In this document: positions 1-13,981 of the stretch, one piece after another
How positions within the stretch are numbered: the first letter of the stretch is position 1
How the letters are laid out: every line of letters starts with the position of its first letter
Source: Cichorium intybus
Lineage: Eukaryota > Streptophyta > Magnoliopsida > Asterales > Asteraceae
Assembly (NCBI GenBank): GCA_023525715.1
Contig: CM042012.1
Span: forward strand, 122,021,705-122,085,704
DNA length: 64,000 bases
Direction of reading: 5' to 3'
Notes under the pieces: generated by a model
The model's input: the letters and a program-made list of their open reading frames with translations, nothing else
What the model was told of the DNA's origin: nothing
Database searches by the model: none
Program-made: the position numbers and the translations under genes

Positions 1-781
1 AATACTGTATTACATGGAGATGTATACTATTCTAATTGATAAAATAAGAATATTGTAATCTCAAATAAAAATCAAAATCATCAACTAATTACATAAGCTT
101 AAGTTTGAGTTACAAAATAAACATAAAACAAAATAAAATAGAACAATTTCATTGTAAAGTGTGTTTCACACACACACACACACACCTTTCTTCGTCGATA
201 ATGGTTGTATGATAATTTTAAATCTATAAAAGATAACGAAAACTATGAACTTTCTCTAATATATATAAAAGAAATTCAAATTAAAAACTTTAAGATCGTA
301 AGATGGTTCGAAATATATAAAAAAACATAAACCAACAAAAATATCTTTAAACATTTGCATTCTTCTTTCTATATGATTTTTCTCACTTTGTATGTGATTC
401 GTATTTGTATGTTGCTCAAATGATTGTCCTTTTTTATTGTAAAAAAGACTATTCAACTATAATTAATTTGATACTCATAAATTATATCATTCTTAGTTTA
501 AATACTTAGTAATTATAATATATAAGTTAAAAAACTTGAGTGGTTTTATGCTAAGTAGGTATTTAAAAGCTTAATTAGTTTTAGCTAGATTAGAATAAAA
601 ACATTTATTAGAATCATATAATTCAATTATATCCACTCGCGTGTATAAAAATAAGACTACATATTTTCATTCGATTTAGTATTTTAATTTTATTGTTATG
701 ATTAAGTAATGCATACAATACTTATTTAAACATATTTTGATTTTGATCTTAATGATTATCTAAAATGTCAACCGGTATTTG

Positions 782-783
<2 letters not shown>
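1..783. other. AT-rich spacer
   Basis: No gene seen. It is AT-rich intergenic DNA with a short (CA)n run near 168-187 and no open frame with recognisable content. Confidence 0.6.

Positions 784-868
<85 letters not shown>
784..868. repeat. (TA)n microsatellite
   Basis: Uninterrupted TA dinucleotide run of about 85 bp. It forms the left flank of the MITE at 871-1076, and another TA run forms the right flank, as if the element had inserted into one microsatellite. Confidence 0.95.
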
Positions 869-870
<2 letters not shown>

Positions 871-871
<1 letters not shown>

Positions 872-1076
872 GGTTCAAATGAGAGCTATTAAAAGTTTGA
901 GAACCGAAAGAAACTAATCTAGACCACATATTACTTTATAGGTTTGGTCCAAGGGTTGTGAGGTTTGATCATCTACAACGCCTTCACATTAGTTAACCAA
1001 CCCTTCGATAATTTGTGTCAATGGCCGAGATTGATTCTCACGGTTCATAACTTTTTAATGGTTCTCATTTGAATTA
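871..1076. mobile_element. MITE with ~35-bp inverted ends inside (TA)n
   Basis: The left end begins AGGTTCAAATGAGAGC. The reverse complement of the right end reads TAATTCAAATGAGAACC, and similarity continues for about 35 bp through AACCG. The element is about 206 bp, has no ORF, and lies between two (TA)n tracts. The same ends occur on the ~400 bp element at 43557-43957. Short size, terminal inverted repeats and location in TA microsatellites resemble the Micron type of microsatellite-targeting MITE described in rice. The superfamily cannot be fixed from one copy. Confidence 0.7.
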
Positions 1077-1080
1077 TTCC

Positions 1081-3285
<2,205 letters not shown>

Positions 3286-3344
3286 GTCGAGCTACGTTTT
3301 TCAATATACCGGGCTTCGAGCTACGTTTTTCAATATACCGGGCT
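3286..3344. repeat. 29-bp tandem duplication
   Basis: Two adjacent copies of a unit beginning CGAGCTACGTTTTTCAATAT and ending at GGGCTT. Confidence 0.85.
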
Positions 3345-3503
3345 TCCGCAGCATCACGCGGACGATCTAAACCCTAGTTTTACTTAAAAATGAACAACAA
3401 TGTACATGAACTATGCATAATATTTAACAATGATTGCATACAATTAATATCTCATTATTTTCATAGATCCAACTACTAGATGTACATGAAATTTTAACAA
3501 GGT

Positions 3504-3961
3504 GGCTCTAATACCACTGTTGGGTTTTAATGACAACAACAAACATAAAGATAACAGAAGGATAATAAGACAAAGTCATAAAACCAATGAGTAACATTAC
3601 AAGTTCAACAAATCATGTAACAAAACTTAACCTAACAAGAAAGTTAAGGTTCATACCTTTGATCTTTAAGTAACGAATGATCTAGGGTCCAAAGTAGCTC
3701 CCCTCAATGTTGTCGCACCATAAGAATAATGATAAAAAAGAATCCATAAAGCACCACTAAATCCATGTCCATCTGCAATGGTTCTTCACCTCAAAGAAAT
3801 TTCAAATTATAGTCTCTAAGCACTTGGTCTTTGCAACCTAAGAAAGAGGAGTAAACACCAAGAAAATGGAGACGGCTTAGCGGTTGGCGGTTAGGGTTTA
3901 CCCTAGGATTTGTATACTCAATTCATAAGAAAGGGAAAAGGGAGGGAGAATGGTCGTCGAC
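3504..3961 (-). mobile_element. Copia-type LTR, inner part, with adjoining primer-binding site
   Basis: Positions 3504-3516 read on the minus strand as TGGTATTAGAGCC, close to the initiator tRNA-Met primer-binding site of many plant Ty1/copia elements. Next to it (3518 onward) an LTR end starts TGTTGGGTTTTAATG in plus orientation. The LTR runs right to 3961, where a solo gypsy LTR interrupts it, and appears to resume at 8651. No coding part of this element survives to the left. Confidence 0.6.
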
Positions 3962-5086
3962 TGTAACACCCTATTTTTCATACAACTGAAATAGTGTAAT
4001 ATTTTATAAAATTTAATATTGAAAAATCTCATATTTTTAGATGAAACATGTTTCTTTATAAATCGAAATGCGAAGTTTTAAAATTTTTTCCCATGACCTC
4101 ATGTCATGTAGTAAAATTTCGATCCCAACAAAAACCATTTAATTGTAAAAATGTTTATACAACTTCGGGGGTTACAACTCGATATCATACAAGACCATAG
4201 AAAGCAAGTTAGAATTACAAACCGTTACATGAGCCATAATTCGTTCCATTTAAAATCCCAATATCTTCGGGTTATCTACTTGCTTCTATCTCTCATGTCT
4301 AAACCTGGGATACATGGCATAAATAAAATATGTAAGACGAAAACGTCTCGTGAGCTACATGGGTTTGGACACAAAACATTTGCAAGCATAACAAAACTTT
4401 TTAAAAACCTTTTATAATCTAGTCAGGTATTGACACTAGTCTTCAAAACGTTCATATTCAAATCATATAATAACACTTTGTTTTCAAGCTTTTCAAAATA
4501 ATTCAACAATAAAGTTATTGACATAAAGCTTTCATTTTCTTTTCTTTAACTTTGATTGGCATTCAATCTTGCTTGTATTTTTATACATAGGGCGTTAATC
4601 ACTCTTGGTGATACCTCAAGTCTATACTGAGATGGGAAGAACATAATCAAATCACCTCAGCATCTTATCACATGCTTTGACTGGTATCTTAACATGCCTC
4701 ATGTTTATACTGAGGGCCTGAATCATTCTTGATGATTACCCCAGTTTGTACTAGAATGGAGAGAACACAACCAGTCCATTCTAGCATCTTTCCATATTTA
4801 GGATATCTACTTCGCAAAGGGGTGGTGCTGCCCTAGTAGATTCCTCTGTATTCCCCTTGCGAGAACATCGTAGCTCGGGCAAAACATTTTCTATTCATTC
4901 ACTTTACTTTTGCATTACAATACATTGCTTGCATCAAATACCAGTCATTCGTAACATAAACATTCATTCATAATCATCATGTGCTAGACGCCAAAACATT
5001 CTTTGATAACTTTCATGGGCTAAAAGCCAAAACATTATCTCATAACTTTCATAGGTTAAAAGCCAAAACATTCTTTTGTAACTTTC

Positions 5087-5302
5087 AAATCATTATGGCT
5101 TGATGCCAAAGCATACGTTCAAATCATTATGGCTTGATGCCAAAGCATACGTTCAAATCATTATGGCTTGATGCCAAAACATACTTTCCAATCATTATGG
5201 CTTGATGCCAAATCATACTTTCAAATCATTATGACTCGATGCCAAAACATAAATTTTCAAATCATTATGGCTTGATGCCAAAACATACTTTCAAATCATT
5301 AT
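5087..5302. repeat. ~34-bp tandem repeat, about six copies
   Basis: Repeated unit containing CATTATGGCTTGATGCCAAA with small variations. A looser set of similar units (AGCCAAAACATT) extends upstream to about 4980. Such arrays are usual in long gypsy LTRs. Confidence 0.85.
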
Positions 5303-6488
5303 TCATAACTTTCATAAGCATGACAAAGATAGTAAAAATTGCATATATTTTCATATTTGAAAGTAACATATAACTTCATACATAATTTGCCATGTACCCC
5401 ATACTGGAAAAAAAAGTCACATGTACTCACCTTAGTAGCTAGGTGCGTCTAGCTACACTAATCCACATAAACATAGCTCTAGCCATTCATTGCTTCAAAG
5501 CATTCATCAATCTCTATTAATCTAATAAAAGATTAGAACTTATTAGACAACTAAACATATAGTAATTTCTAATCATTCTTGAACTACTTCTAGTCATCAT
5601 CTAGTCCCATTCCAATGGCTAAGTATGATTCCTAAAGCATAATAACAATTTTGGACAATTTTACCCTTTTGTCCAAACTTGACCAAAAATGGTATTTTTG
5701 GGTTCTACAATGTTATTTCATAAACTTTCTAACTTTTTCATCTTTATAAGCTTATCTAAATGGTTAGATATCAAAACACCTTTCATTTTACACACTTATG
5801 CCATTTTGGCAAATTTCAAAGAATAAAGTTTCTAAAAGTAGAAACCGTTATAAATCATATTATTTTCCATTCATGTGATTCTATTCTTTTCTCCTTTTAG
5901 TAAATCTAAATTCCATGTTATTACAACATCAAGACATTCACAAGGTTAAGGCTTTACTTAGTATTTTACATCTTCATGTTAAACTTTCAAGCCATTTTTA
6001 TACTTTTATAATAGCTAACTTGAAATCCCCACAAGTTTAATCAAATAACAACTGTATAAGTATTCATTCTCTTGTAAAAGTATAGTAATTTCATGCATTA
6101 CTTATTTTCTTTGTACAATCGTGTTCCAAAGAACAATTGTTCACCATCTTCTCAACCATGCATTTATAAAATTCTATTTCCCACTAGTTTATCCAAAATA
6201 GAAAAATCAATGACATAGTACCACATTCTCAATTTCAGCCTTGACATCGTGAGATTTATCACATAATAATTGGGGTTCTTGGAGTTTATGAACCAAATCC
6301 AACTTCTATTCAAGAATCCCAACTCAAAACCTCAAACATTTACAATTTCTTGTGTTTTTTTGAACACACATTATGATATAATTCATAAAACAAGCCTCAA
6401 ATCCAACATGCATTATAGATTTTGAACTCAAGAAACTAGGGTTCACTAAAATCAACATTTACCTTTGAGTTCTTGCTTAAGAATACGA

Positions 6489-6921
6489 GGGCGTGTTTGT
6501 TTCAAGTTTTTTAATGGAATTCAAAAGAATTGGAAAGAGAAATTCCTTTCAAAACATGTTTGGTTAAAAATGGATGGAATGTAATTGTATAACATTCCAT
6601 CAAATTCCATATATAATTGAATTTATCATTCTTTTGCATAATGCCAAATAATTCAAATTCCATTGATTATTTTTTCTTATCTCCAATTCAAATGACATAT
6701 TTAACCTTATAAAGGGTAGTTTAGTCATTATATATACTTTATATTCCAATTCTTTCGATAAAATTTGCAAACTAACAGAATTCAACAAATAATTTCATTT
6801 CATTATCTGTCAACCAAACGCGCTAGGGATTTTAATTCCTTTGGATTCCAATTCCGTCAAATTTTCATTCATCTTAAAGATTCCAATTCCTTTGTAAAAA
6901 TTCTGTGAACCAAACACCCCC
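6489..6921. mobile_element. MITE with GGGCGTGTTTG / CAAACACCCCC ends
   Basis: The left end starts GGGCGTGTTTGTTTCA. The right end, reverse-complemented, starts GGGGGTGTTTGGTTCAC, and both lead into related AATTGGAAT-rich subterminal sequence. Length is 433 bp, with no coding capacity. The ends resemble Tourist-like (PIF/Harbinger) or hAT MITEs, but I see no clean target duplication, so the superfamily is open. Confidence 0.6.
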
Positions 6922-7695
6922 TGAAATTTAGAGGTGTTCTTGGACATATCAGTGGAAATCGGACCTGTAGGAGCCCATCATCAAAAACCGAGTGTCAAAC
7001 TCAACATGCATTCACCAATTTCAACCAAATTTCAGAAATTTCTTAGACCAATACAAAAAATGACATTAAATCGGATGTACAACAAAGAGTTTGAAGTTCC
7101 ATTGCTGAAATCAGACCAGATGAGAGTGAATTCCGGCCACCAGGACCGACCGACGCCACCAACTGCCCACTCCGCCGCCTCCGACGACCTTAGCCAACAC
7201 CGACAACAACAGTTCTGGTGTTTTTCGACTGCTTCTGGCTCCCATTCGTGCTATTTTTTCTTCTTTTTAACTCGATTCCGTCTCTCACGATCATCCACTG
7301 TCGCACTCCGACACCATCGCCGCCAGCAGCGGTGGTCGTCTTCTCCGGCGTGACCATAGGTTCGAGCAAGAGTAGCATCGACTGCTGGTTCGCCTCCTCT
7401 CACTCGATCTGAACTCACGCCTCCAAGATATCAATCGTTTATTGTTTTCGACCCCTCTCTGATTAGGTTTATGCATACATCGTCGCCAGCGGCTTGGCTG
7501 CGCCGCCCTTGGCCGGAAATTGCACCCTAGCAACCTTTGTTCTGATGTCGTCAATTTGCTTCTGTGGAATTCCATTTATCGTCCTCTTCAGCTCGACTAC
7601 GGCTGCCATTCCCGCTGTTTGCCTAGATCGAGGATGAGGGTGGATGCGAAATGTCGGATCTTGTTTTTCCCGATATTTTATTTCAATCTGACGCA

Positions 7696-7925
7696 GGGAC
7701 CGTTTGGATGTGCTTATAAAAACTACTTATTGACTTATTGACTTTTTAGAAAAGTCATAAGTCATAAGTAAGGGCCTCATTACTTATTAAAAACTGCTTA
7801 TTTACCTTTGGTAAGGGCAAATAAGCAGTTTTTAATAAGTAAGGAGGCCCTTACTTATGGCTTATGACTTTTCCAAAAACCCAATAAGCCATTAAGCAGT
7901 TTTATAAGCACATCCAAACGGACCC
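7696..7925. mobile_element. 230-bp near-perfect palindromic MITE
   Basis: It starts GGGACCGTTTGGATGTGCTT, and its right end read on the other strand starts GGGTCCGTTTGGATGTGCTT. The two halves stay complementary almost to the centre, so a transcript would fold into one hairpin with arms of roughly 105-110 nt. The flanking triplets are GCA and GTA, a possible degenerate 3-bp target duplication. Confidence 0.75.
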
Positions 7926-8650
7926 GTAATGTTTGCGTGCTTGGGGAATACGCAGCCCACAGGAAGCTATAAAACAGATTGGCTGAAATTAAATGGCAAT
8001 AGACGAAATTACCCCTTATCCCAGCCTTAGTGAAATATTCCAACTCTTCCTCTTAGTTTTCCTCAAATTTACTTGAGCATAACTCCTTCATAAAAAATCC
8101 AAAACTTGTAAACTTTATACAATTATACCTTTAAAAAGGTGGGAATGAGTTTTACACCTTTCCCCTACTAACTTAAGTTTGATCCTTAATAGATTTTCCG
8201 CTATTAACCCTTGAAAATGACTCTTTGGTCATTTTTGTTATTTTTGGGCCATTTTAAAACCTTCATAACTCCTTCGTTACAACTCCAAATGGCCTGAATA
8301 TTTTTCTTATATTTTTGTTATCTTAAATATTACCAAAGTCACCTTGATGACTTCTTCCCAATTCTTCTTATATTTTGAGATATGAAATTTTACAGATTGT
8401 TCCATAAAATTTTCACTTTTAGTCCTTTGATTCCCATTCCGCCATTGTATCTCTTGAACCAAAATTCTAAATGAAATAATACTTAATTATGACTTAGTAA
8501 ATGGTCTTAAAACATAACTTTCCATATTTTTACCTTCTTGGACCATTTTGCCCCTTCTATTATACGTTTAGTAAATGTGATATCAACCCTTCTTGACATC
8601 AAATGTACTTACACTTAATTCTTGGTTATACAAAATGTTTAGTTGTCACA

Positions 8651-8883
8651 TCGATCCCCTTGGGTTCATAGTTATATCTCGGTTTTTATAGATGAGGCAT
8701 CCCTAGGTTTTTCAATCCCAATCCATTATGATATGTTTCATCTCTTTATCAAGCCCATAAGTGACAACGCTTATCACTTATTGTCTTTCGCTTAATTACT
8801 CCTTTAGCATTCCGAAGTTTCTAATTAACTCATAGAATGACAAATTAATAAATAAGTCCCTTTAATTCTAGGCAAAATGACAC
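8651..8883 (-). mobile_element. Probable outer part of the split copia LTR
   Basis: It follows the solo gypsy LTR directly. On the minus strand it carries CTATAAAAACC near 8680, a plausible TATA box, and reads across the insertion junction into the LTR segment at 3518-3961. The right limit is a guess. Confidence 0.4.
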
Positions 8884-9900
8884 TGTAGCCCATCGATGTT
8901 TCAGCTTCTGGTTTAAAATGTCCCTCTTCTTTTTTTCTTGTCTTCTAAGGAATTGAACTTCATTTTAACCTGCTAATAAGGTCCCTTAACCCATCGTAAC
9001 AGGTTATCATGCCACATAAGCAAGGTTTATGCCTAGTCACATACATATCACAAGCCATGTCATCTATCTCCTCCTAATGTGACCCACTTGCCCATCCGGT
9101 TTGACCTTTAATCTAAACCCATGATTCGACTGGACCCAAAAACCTAACCCTAACCTGTTTTCACTCGTCCGTCTCTTATATTTCTCTCCCGGTCACGTGA
9201 ACCAACTACTCTCGTCCTTAACCTTCTTCTCCTGTCGTCTGCAACCATCCACCGCTGCTTCTCCTCACCGCCGATCACCTCGTCGCCGCCTGCTCGCACC
9301 TCCGTCTCAGATCTCAATATTGAAACAAACATTTACTCCGATTGAAAAGCAGAGATTGAATGAACTTCATATGAAATCAATCAGATGAGAAAAAACTTCT
9401 AAGCCTCCATCCACCGACACATCCTATAACTTAATGCAAATACCATAACAGAGAACCAAATTTATTAGAAGCTATGTGCAGAAAAAAACATTGCAGTACA
9501 TCAACAAAAGATACGGATATGGTAAAACCCAATTCACAGAGCAGTGGCTATTGTCGCAACTATATTTAGTTATCAACCCAAAAAGACGAGACAATCAAGA
9601 GGAGTTAAAGCAAAATAGTGACACTTCATGATGATGCAATCGACTATCAATATTAACTTTACACTTGGGCAAAATAGCAATACCGAAAAAATATACTCCA
9701 ATTAGAAGCAAAATATAGCACGACACCTTTCTTAACCCTAACGAACTTTCCCGAATGCTAACGACGCACATGTCCAACAGCGGGTAGGGCTTGTAAAATA
9801 ATTACCAAAAGCTAATCGGCGTCATCGCTTCATTTATTCTTTGAGTGCGTTGGCCGGCGTCGTGATCTGTAGCAGAAAAACAACTCAATAGAGTGCAAAA
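8884..9900. other. Spacer with GC-richer gene-like patch
   Basis: 9140-9320 is CT-rich and less AT-rich than its surroundings, with short open frames on both strands of low-complexity Arg/Ser/Pro type. I recognise no domain. It could be a 5' leader or gene remnant linked to the LYR fragment just downstream. Confidence 0.35.
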
Positions 9901-10090
9901 ATGGCAGCAAGGGGATTAGCAAGGGAAGCTTGACAGCTTACAGAGGGCTACTGAGAGCGACCGGTAAATCATTCGCCGGAGACACTGTGATGCTCGAGGG
10001 GTCAGCGGCGGAGGTGAGGAAGAAATTTGAGGAGAACCGTCACGTGACTTCCGAACCGTATAAACAATTGTTGACTTCTCTCGATGGGCA
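9901..10090 (+). pseudogene. Fragment of MZM1-like mitochondrial LYR protein gene
   Basis: From 9930 one frame reads TAYRGLLRATGKSFAGDT, then MLEGSAAEVRKKFEENRH, then a short tail. This matches the N-terminal half of plant MZM1 (LYRM7-type, Complex1_LYR family), a mitochondrial matrix factor for Rieske iron-sulphur protein insertion into complex III. The LYR-type motif and the conserved KKFEENRHV segment are visible. An ATG at 9901 opens a frame that stops after ten codons (TGA at 9931) and is one base out of register with the LYR frame, as expected after a 1-bp deletion. The conserved second half is missing after about 10080. I infer a first-exon fragment or pseudogene; use of a downstream start cannot be excluded. 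Confidence 0.55.
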
Positions 10091-10414
10091 TGTAAGGACA
10101 CATAGGCATATGAGTATGCTGATAATGGGCATATAAGAGGCATTTAAGGAAACGTAGGCATAGGAAACCGGCTTTAAAAGGTCATGTGACCTTTTAGACA
10201 GGTAAAGGACAACTTCAATTCCTTAGAAGGCAAAAAAATAAGTTGAGGGACGTTTTAAACCAGATGTGGAAACTTCGATGGGCTACAGTGTCATTTTGCC
10301 TTAATTCTATATGTAATTTATTATGTACTTTTAATTATACATTGTATGCAACTCAAAAGGACCATACTATATATAAAAATCATTTACTTGTTGAGACACT
10401 AGAAACTTTTCCAA

Positions 10415-10420
<6 letters not shown>

Positions 10421-10497
<77 letters not shown>
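10421..10497. repeat. (TA)n microsatellite
   Basis: Pure TA run. The predicted Tyr-Ile repeats across it are artefacts. Confidence 0.95.
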
Positions 10498-10502
<5 letters not shown>

Positions 10503-10814
10503 AACTTTACAAAAAGAAAAGAAAATATTGATTGAAAAACTTTTATCATATTATAAAGGAACTTCTTTGTGTTAATTTTTTGTCTTTTTGATCAATAAGA
10601 AACCATATTTTCTTTTATTTCACAAATCCTTCAAAAGTGTCCACACTTATCATTTGACATCCTTCCTAGATTGCTTGCATATTGGCTTCTTATATGATTC
10701 TCACACGAGTGGTGTGTTGAATGAAGCGGTGCCCTGTATAGAACCATTTACAATTTAGCATATAAATTGTCAAGTGTTCTATTAATGCTTAGGAGTTGCA
10801 ACCATCTATGTCAG
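10498..10814. other. AT-rich spacer
   Basis: Nothing recognised. Confidence 0.5.
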
Positions 10815-10944
10815 ATTGCAATGTCCTTCTTATTTACAGTGGTAAATTGAAGGATTTATTTTAAGGATGGTAACTAAGTATTGCAATGTCCTTCTTATTT
10901 ACAGTGGTAAATTGAAGGATTTATTTTAAGGATGGTAACTAAGT
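10815..10944. repeat. 65-bp tandem duplication, two identical copies
   Basis: Copies at 10815-10879 and 10880-10944 appear identical base for base, starting ATTGCAATGTCC. The identity indicates a recent event. Confidence 0.9.
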
Positions 10945-11166
10945 ATGTCTTTTTTATTTAGTTCAGGTCAGTTTTGTTTTATGCATTCTATCATTTCAAC
11001 TGGTTTAATATAAGTCATTTTTACTTGGTATACCTTATTCAACTGGTTCCTTTGGTGTAATATCTATTTGGGTATACATTTCAGATTGGGATGCCTTAAT
11101 AAGAGAAAAAAACTATTTATATATATCTTTTTTCTCACCATATATGACTTAATGATATTATATTTA

Positions 11167-11464
11167 GGGGGTGTTTGAGATTCCTTATTTAAAACAACTT
11201 ATACTTTTTTATTAAAAGTGCTTATTAACTTATTCGGTGTGAAAACTGAGTTTTAGGAAATGAGTAGGGTTTAGCTTATCCGATACAAAAATGTAATAAG
11301 TTGATAAGTCTTTTTTTAGTGTTTGGCAGATGTTGTTTATGTGTGTAATAAGGATGACTTATTGGAAACTTTTTAAATAAGTCAATAAATAAGGAAGAAA
11401 TAACTTATCAAAAACAGCTTATTTAAATCAAATAATGCTTATAAAATCTTTTCATATAGACACT
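11167..11464. mobile_element. Possible Tourist-like MITE
   Basis: TTA followed by GGGGGTGTTTGAG at the left, and a degenerate GACAC-TTA at the right, with internal CTTATTTAAA motifs in opposite orientations. This fits a decayed PIF/Harbinger MITE with a TTA target duplication, but the ends match poorly. Confidence 0.35.
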
Positions 11465-12707
11465 TAAAACTTCTTATTACGGGTGTTAAACTGGAATAAG
11501 TCCACAAGAACAATCCTTATTAAATTATGTCGGAGTTGTAGAAATTGAAGTCTGAGGTTTTAGGGAATAGTGATTTAACGGCGGATCCATAAAATATTTC
11601 AAACACATAACACCTCATATGGCATACGTATAGGTACTGCAAGAAGGAAAATTTTACTATAAAGTCTTCACTAAAAACACATTGTAGAACATACATATTT
11701 ATGACTCGGGGATGAAACAAGCGATCATTTCTTATGTGATTATGCTTACTTGCATGGATTAGATCAAGATATTTAATAGAATTTAAAAGAACGAAAATTA
11801 CATAACCAAAAGTTTGTATTATAATTATATACAATATCCATATTTTAAAATTGATAATGTTACCTTCAGATTGCTCTTTTAAGATAGGTTCATGCTTGTA
11901 ATGTTATATCACATCTAAAGGCTTATATTTAATAAAGATTCCAAACTTTAAATTTAATAAAAAAATCAAATGCAAGAACATCAATGTGAAGTGCTTAATT
12001 TCTCTGAAAATAAAAGTGGGGACATGTATAATAATTGTGCTTCTTTGTATCTTAAGATGCCCACAAAAGTCAAAATAAGAAATAAATAAAAATGATATGA
12101 GAATAAATAAATTGACTTTATTTCAATTGAAAATTTAAAACTTTTAGAAGTTAGGCAAGTAGAATTCTTTTCAAGAACTTCAACGGAGTTCCTAACACAT
12201 CTAAACACACACATATATAGTTAAATAAGGAATTGCATTTTAGACAATGGAAAATAGTAAAAAACTAACCTTTGTGTGGCCTTCAATCGCCTTTCAGAAG
12301 TTATTGATGAACCACTCAATTTTGAAAAGCACATATATTTGAGAGTATGAATTTTTCCAAGATGTTAAAAGAATGGCAGTATAAACTTAAGCTACAGAAA
12401 GAGTACAAATTTACAAAATTAGAACAAAACATGTAGACACTTGCAGATTTCGAAGCACAAAAAATATTTAAATTAAATCTATAAATTTGTGTTGAAATCA
12501 TAGAACAAAAATATACAAAATCAAGATGCAATAAAGATGAAAAGAAAACTTGAAGATATTTCAAACCTTATAGGATGATGTTTAGGTTTTTCGAACTTCT
12601 CTTCGGTTGTAGATTTCAAACATTAATGTCAATGATGCCGCTCTTTTTGCCAGAGAGAACACGTATTCATCGAAATATAGAGACAAAATTAGGGATACTA
12701 GGGTTTA

Positions 12708-12717
<10 letters not shown>
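11465..12717. other. AT-rich spacer
   Basis: Only short AT-rich frames of no recognisable content. Confidence 0.5.

Positions 12718-12780
<63 letters not shown>
12715..12780. repeat. (GA)n microsatellite
   Basis: About 66 bp of GA dinucleotides. The Arg-Glu and Leu-Ser repeat frames across it are artefacts. Confidence 0.95.
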
Positions 12781-12782
<2 letters not shown>

Positions 12783-12959
12783 AATGGAGGAGACGAGTGA
12801 TGGGAAAAACGCATCCACAAACGGTAAACAATAATTGCGGAATTAATCTTCGTTTGAGTAAACTTTCCCGACTCGAATGAACATTTGAGGATGATAACAA
12901 ATAAGGTATTTTTGATAAAACCAAAACAGCCCCAATGCAGTTTTATAACCAATCTAATC

Positions 12960-13552
12960 AGTCCCAAGACAATAAGCAATCAACCAAAATATAACACCGG
13001 AATTTTAGCGTGGAAAACCCCTCAAAACGAGAGTAAAAACCACGGGACTACTAGAGCCGCTTCAAATCCACTACCACCAATATTTGAGCAATACAAAGTC
13101 TTCTCTAGATGAACTAGAGGTATACAATAACCATCATATACTTGGAAACAAATTACATCAAGTATATGGAATCAAACAACAAAGAGAAATGAAAGATATC
13201 ACCAAATAAGTGCTGCTGTCCAGCAGCAAACAGATGCAGCGATTCCCGATGCTCCGGAGTAGATCTGGACAAGCCAACCGGACAGAATGTCGGTATGGAT
13301 GTTAGGAAGCCGCTGTCCGAAAATCAAGGCAAACGGACCGACGGATCTCCGGGAAATGATGAAACACTGCAGGGGTATCCAGATTAACGGAAATGAAGAA
13401 ACCCTTTCTTTTGCTCTCTGTTTTCTTCTGTAATCTCTCGAGGAAGTGAATCTGCACACACAATACAAATGAAGGCTGAAAAGTCAATATATATATGTGG
13501 GCTAATGGGTTTTGGGCTTTACTCATGGGCTAAAAAATAAACCCAACAACGA
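12960..13552 (-). mobile_element. Probable copia-type LTR (minus), left limit uncertain
   Basis: On the minus strand a sequence starting TGTTGGGTTTATTTTTTAGC at 13552 runs leftward. It contains the phrase GTGGAAAACCCC near 13010-13020, common in plant copia LTRs and leaders. No internal domain adjoins it, so it would be a solo LTR or fragment. I could not identify the TG/CA partner end or a target duplication. Confidence 0.4.
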
Positions 13553-13559
13553 GGAGGTG

Positions 13560-13981
13560 AAGCCATGAAGGAGATCATTCATATGCATGTTTTAGTTTCA
13601 GAGGGAGAGAAAATATGGAAAACGAAGTGTTCAGATTTCCTAATTTGCGACTGAACCCTGGGTATTGGGATATGATATCCTCTATTTGGATTTTAATATG
13701 GGTAGTGATCATGGAAGCGACTCGTATTGCTTACGTATGGTGCCTGTGGAGGAGTAGGAACGAGGTGGTGTTGAGTCTCTCAAATTGTTTGTCAGGTGCA
13801 TTTTTTTATTTTTTTGCTTTTACTAGGTTGAGTACTAGGCTGGCCAAGTTCTGAAAACATCTTTGTTGGCATACTTGGCTAGGCAACCCCAAGAGTCATT
13901 GGTATAAGAGTCTTGTACCCCTAGCCTCGCTAGTTTTGTTGGATAATGGATCGAATTCCTTTCTTGCTGTCAAAAAAAAAA
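13560..13981 (+). mobile_element. 5'-truncated LINE (L1-type) 3' end
   Basis: The frame at 13615-13854 contains VWCLWRSRNEVVLSL, like the C-terminal part of plant L1 reverse transcriptase proteins after the zinc-binding (zf-RVT) region. Downstream is a 3' UTR with the stem-loop CTAGCCTCGCTAG (13921-13933) and a poly(A) run at 13972-13981. Everything 5' of this is absent, as usual for LINE insertions. The same kind of stem-loop is found in the LINE ending at about 39580. Confidence 0.65.

Larger units (their letters stand above)
3962..8650 (-). mobile_element. Solo LTR of a long-LTR Ty3/gypsy element (contains two MITEs)
   Basis: Plus-strand ends are TGTAACACCC and GTTGTCACA, a TG...CA pair. 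It is flanked by TCGAC (3957-3961) and TCGAT (8651-8655), a 5-bp target duplication with one mismatch. No gag, pol, second LTR or internal domain is visible. Removing the MITEs at 6489-6921 and 7696-7925 leaves about 4.0 kb, within the range of Tekay/Del-type chromovirus LTRs, so I read it as a solo LTR. On the minus strand it would end GGGTGTTACA, common for such LTRs. The many small ORFs inside, including the GC-rich ones at 6.9-7.7 kb, are probably not genes. Confidence 0.6.

Noticed and set aside
6934..7741. GC-richer overlapping frames on both strands, a possible host gene
   Set aside because: They lie inside the solo gypsy LTR, differ in every frame, and show no domain or conserved motif; probably LTR leader sequence.
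9150..9388. Arg/Ser/Pro-rich frames as a small gene
   Set aside because: No recognisable domain and low-complexity composition; at most a leader or remnant next to the LYR fragment.
12575..12979. Arg-Glu and Leu-Ser repeat proteins
   Set aside because: Products of the (GA)n microsatellite only.
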